NCBI GenBank assembly: GCA_003454335.1
Contig: DMKK01000006.1
Span: forward strand, 1-6,644
Length of the DNA: 6,644 bases
From: Gammaproteobacteria bacterium
Lineage (GTDB): Bacteria > Pseudomonadota > Gammaproteobacteria > UBA9214
Direction of reading: 5' to 3'
The position numbers were made by a program, and so were the translations under genes. Below the pieces are notes generated by a model, which saw only the letters and a program-made list of their open reading frames with translations, was not told the origin of the DNA and did no database searches. Positions 4,062 to 6,644 of the stretch are shown in pieces; position 1 is the first letter of the stretch; each line of letters starts with the position of its first letter.

Positions 4062-6569
4062 TCATTTGCCGCGCTTGCGCCTTGTCCCTGTCAACGCCTG
4101 TGCCTGCAGCGGATCCTCGGGCCAATGATGTTTCGGATAGCGCCCCCTGAGTTCCTTTCTGACCTCATGATAACTGCCTTTCCAGAAGGCAGCGATATCC
4201 TGTGTAATCTGCACCGGCCGCCGTGCCGGTGACAGCAAGTGTATCAGCACCGGCACCCTGCCGCCGGCCACACAGGGCGTGACGGCCAGGCCGAACATTT
4301 CCTGCAGGCGCACCGCCAGCACCGGCACCGCCTGACTGTAGTCCAGCCGCACCCGTGAACCACTGGGCACGCGCAGATGGGTCGGCGCCAGCTCATCCAG
4401 CTGGCGTTGCTGTTGCCAGGATAACCGTGCGAGTAACGCCGCTTCCAGGTCCAGCCGTTTCAGGTGGGAAAATCGTGACATCCCCGCCAGGTATGGCAAC
4501 AGCCAGTCCTCCAGTGTCGCCATCAAGGCCTCGTCACCAGCTGCTGGCCAGTCCTGCGGGGCATGATGATGCATAAAGGCCATGCGTGCCTGGCAGGTAC
4601 GGGCCGCTTCACTCCAGGGCAGCACCGCAAGTCCGGCCCGGCGGACCCCGGCAAGCAGCGCCGACTCTATTACATCTGCTGGCGCCTCCTCCCAGCGCCG
4701 GTCAGTCAGCACCAGCTCACCGATACGCTGTTGGCGTCGCGCCTGTACACAGTGCTCGCGCTCATCCCAGTCAACCTGCGTCATTGCCGTCACCAACGCC
4801 GAGTGATACTTCAATAACTGCTCGTCATGAAGACGGGCTGCCAGGTAGATGCGCGCCTCGGCACTGCCATCCAGATGCGCAATCACCAGGGTATCCGCTG
4901 CCGCCAGCGGCTCTGCCTGCGTAAACACCGCACCACGCCCGTTACTCATGAGAAAACGATTGTCACTGCCACTGCGCCGCCGTGCAATGCGGTCCGGGTA
5001 GGCAAACGCCAGCAACACACCAGCCATGGACAGGTCTCCCTGGTCTTCCGGAGCGGCGGCACAACGCAACTGTTGCCGCCACTGCCTGGCCGTCGCACAC
5101 ACCCCGTTGAGCAAACCACGACCAGCACGCCCGCCCCTGTCGGGATGACGCAGCAGCTCTACACGTAGTACAACATCTGCATCGCGCTCGCCCGTCCTGC
5201 CCATGGGATCACGCTCACTCAGCAAGGCGGCAAGTTCACAGGCCAGCGCACCATAACCCAGGGCGTGGCCGCACAGAATCATGTGTGCAAGCCTTGGATG
5301 TGTACCAAAGCGCAGCATTTCCCTGCCATGTGCGGTAATACGTGCTGCGGGATCCAGCGCGCCAAGTTGTTGCAACAGTGAGGTTGCCTGCGCAATATGC
5401 GCCGCCGGCGGCATATCCAGCCAGCGCAGCTGCGTGACATCGTGGACACCCCATTGCGCCAGCTCCAGCACCAGTGGCGTCAAATCAGCTGCCATAATTT
5501 CCGGTGCGCCCTGTGCAAGCAACGACTGATGCGCTCCCCACATACGGATACACACACCCGCCTGCAGGCGACCGGCACGGCCACAACGTTGCTCGGCCGC
5601 GGACTGCGATACCGGTCGGGTTTCCAGCCGGGACAGGCCGGTATTCGGGTCAAAACGCAGCATCCGCATCAGGCCGGCATCAATCACTACACGAATACCC
5701 TCAATGGTCAGACTGGTCTCGGCAATGGCGGTTGCCAGCACCACCTTGCGCATACCCGCCTGCGCCGGCTCAATAGCTGCATCCTGTGCCCGTGCTGACA
5801 ACTGACCATAGAGCGGTGCCAGCAAAACATTTGCATCCAGATCAGCCGCCTTTAACAGGCCCTCTACCTGGCGTATTTCACCGGCGCCCGGCAGGAACAC
5901 CAGCAGGCTGCCAGCTTCCTCGCACAGGGTCGTATGCACCCGCTGCGCAACGTCAGCGCAAAATGCCCGGCGATCACGACTATAAGCCAGCCGTGGTGGT
6001 TGATAGCGCACAGTCACCGGGTAGCTGCGACCTTCACTGACCAGTAGCGGCGCAGCACCCAGCCACTGTGCCACGGCCGCCCCGTCCAGTGTGGCGGACA
6101 TAACCAGGAGTCGCAGATCTTCACGCAGGACCGACTGGGTGTCGAGGCACAGGGCCAGCCCCAGATCAGCAGCCAGACTGCGCTCATGAAATTCATCGAA
6201 GATCACCAGCCCGACTGACTCAAGTGCCGGATCATGCTGCAGCATGCGCGCCAGGATTCCTTCGGTGACGACTTCGATACGCGTCGTCTTGCCCGCCCGG
6301 TTATCCAGGTGCACACGGTAGCCCACGGTCTCACCGACCCGTTCATGCAGTGAACGCGCCATAAAACGTGCCGCCGCGCGCGCAGCCAGCCGGCGCGGTT
6401 CCAGCATAATAATCTTTCTACCCTCCAGCCACGGTGCATCCAGCAGGGCCAGCGGCACCCGCGTGGTCTTGCCGGCCCCGGGAGCGGCCTGCAGTACAGC
6501 GCAGGTGCGCGCCACGAGTGTCTGCTGCAGATCCGGCAGCAGGCTATCAATGGGCAGTGGGGGGGGCAT
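4062..6569 (-). CDS. hrpB: ATP-dependent RNA helicase HrpB (DEAH/RHA)
   Basis: HrpB is a cytosolic DEAH-family helicase that couples NTP hydrolysis to RNA remodelling; its physiological role is poorly defined. The 835-residue product is close to the family's usual length (E. coli about 809). Motifs in order: Walker A APGAGKTT (29-36), motif Ia LEPRRLAAR (56-64), VTEG (101-104), DEFH (125-128), SAT (158-160), LPGAGEI (226-232), ATAIAETSLTI (279-289) and motif VI QRCGRAGR (327-334). A winged-helix/HA2 region (about 360-450) follows, then the HrpB-specific C-terminal part: DRIARRR (526-532), WDEREH, the VPSGSRVRLDY segment (734-744), RLQEMFG and FWKGSYHEVRKELRGRYPKHHWPEDP (near 795-820). The ATG at 6567-6569 is the only start before Walker A that fits, but it lacks a clear ribosome site and is followed by eight C residues (codons 2-4, Pro-Pro-Pro). 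It is the first gene of the cluster. Confidence 0.96.
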   Translation of the reverse strand: MPPPLPIDSLLPDLQQTLVARTCAVLQAAPGAGKTTRVPLALLDAPWLEGRKIIMLEPRRLAARAAARFMARSLHERVGETVGYRVHLDNRAGKTTRIEVVTEGILARMLQHDPALESVGLVIFDEFHERSLAADLGLALCLDTQSVLREDLRLLVMSATLDGAAVAQWLGAAPLLVSEGRSYPVTVRYQPPRLAYSRDRRAFCADVAQRVHTTLCEEAGSLLVFLPGAGEIRQVEGLLKAADLDANVLLAPLYGQLSARAQDAAIEPAQAGMRKVVLATAIAETSLTIEGIRVVIDAGLMRMLRFDPNTGLSRLETRPVSQSAAEQRCGRAGRLQAGVCIRMWGAHQSLLAQGAPEIMAADLTPLVLELAQWGVHDVTQLRWLDMPPAAHIAQATSLLQQLGALDPAARITAHGREMLRFGTHPRLAHMILCGHALGYGALACELAALLSERDPMGRTGERDADVVLRVELLRHPDRGGRAGRGLLNGVCATARQWRQQLRCAAAPEDQGDLSMAGVLLAFAYPDRIARRRSGSDNRFLMSNGRGAVFTQAEPLAAADTLVIAHLDGSAEARIYLAARLHDEQLLKYHSALVTAMTQVDWDEREHCVQARRQQRIGELVLTDRRWEEAPADVIESALLAGVRRAGLAVLPWSEAARTCQARMAFMHHHAPQDWPAAGDEALMATLEDWLLPYLAGMSRFSHLKRLDLEAALLARLSWQQQRQLDELAPTHLRVPSGSRVRLDYSQAVPVLAVRLQEMFGLAVTPCVAGGRVPVLIHLLSPARRPVQITQDIAAFWKGSYHEVRKELRGRYPKHHWPEDPLQAQALTGTRRKRGK

Positions 6570-6611
6570 GTTAAAGAGGTTATGCGTAATTTGCTTTGAA
6601 TCAGCGCGCAG

Positions 6612-6643
6612 GATGGGTAAAGGAGCGCAGCGACGTACCCATC
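6612..6643. repeat. Short palindromic intergenic repeat, copy B
   Basis: GATGGGTA (6612-6619) and TACCCATC (6636-6643) are perfect 8-base inverted arms around a 16-base centre. The flanking GCAGGATGSG opening matches copy A at 18-27 in 9 of 10 bases, and both have the AGGATG...CATC outline. Such GATGGGT...ACCCATC palindromes are commonly seen between genes in Gammaproteobacteria (recalled). It lies about 42 bases upstream of the hrpB start and may be cut by the window end. Confidence 0.6.
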
Positions 6644-6644
6644 A

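Larger units (their letters stand above)
1292..6569 (-). other. Probable five-gene operon
   Basis: Five genes run in one direction: hrpB, cupin, exonuclease, ppnN, GNAT-like gene. Gaps are 18, 7, 38 and 37 bases, with no terminator-like structure seen in them. The two short gaps suggest coupled translation. The 38-base gap is too small to hold a well-spaced promoter plus leader with confidence, so ppnN probably depends on upstream transcription, although promoters inside coding sequence cannot be ruled out. A promoter for hrpB would have to lie within 6570-6644 or beyond the window; I see no good -35/-10 pair there. Confidence 0.6.

Noticed and set aside
4563..5168. Several plus-strand open frames opposite hrpB
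   Set aside because: Their products are rich in Pro, Ala, Arg and His, as expected from reading the opposite strand of a GC-rich gene, and they overlap one another in different frames.

Overview
The window reads as ordinary chromosomal DNA of a gammaproteobacterium, probably not an enteric one. This rests on a PpnN (YgdH)-type nucleotide nucleosidase and a full-length HrpB helicase, both typical of Gammaproteobacteria and recognisable along their whole length against the E. coli proteins as I remember them. No rRNA, tRNA, CRISPR array, transposase or phage gene is visible. Taxonomy below class level cannot be set from the sequence.

Layout. Bases 1-60 hold a short palindromic repeat that runs into the stop codon of a minus-strand gene (53-406) for an unrecognised single-pass membrane protein. 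A 226-base divergent intergenic region (407-632) carries an inverted repeat resembling a Fur box and an AT-rich promoter region with an extended -10. Next comes a plus-strand gene (633-1145) for a secreted OmpA-domain protein. Bases 1146-1291 lie between converging genes and contain two overlapping hairpins. From 1292 to 6569 everything is on the minus strand: five closely spaced genes, read in the order hrpB, cupin, DnaQ-like exonuclease, ppnN and a small GNAT-like acetyltransferase. The gaps are 18, 7, 38 and 37 bases, and three of the genes have clear Shine-Dalgarno sequences, so an operon is likely. A second palindromic repeat of the same general type ends the window (6612-6643), just upstream of hrpB.

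Function. The minus-strand cluster combines an RNA helicase, a 3'-5' exonuclease and a nucleoside monophosphate nucleosidase, so nucleic-acid or nucleotide turnover is a common theme, but a shared pathway is inference only. The OmpA-domain protein acts in the periplasm or outer membrane. I found no convincing new biological system. The points most worth a second look are the Fur-like operator in front of the unknown membrane gene, the altered peptidoglycan-binding site of the OmpA protein, the overlapping hairpins after it, the C8 tract at the hrpB start, and the palindromic repeats near gene ends.
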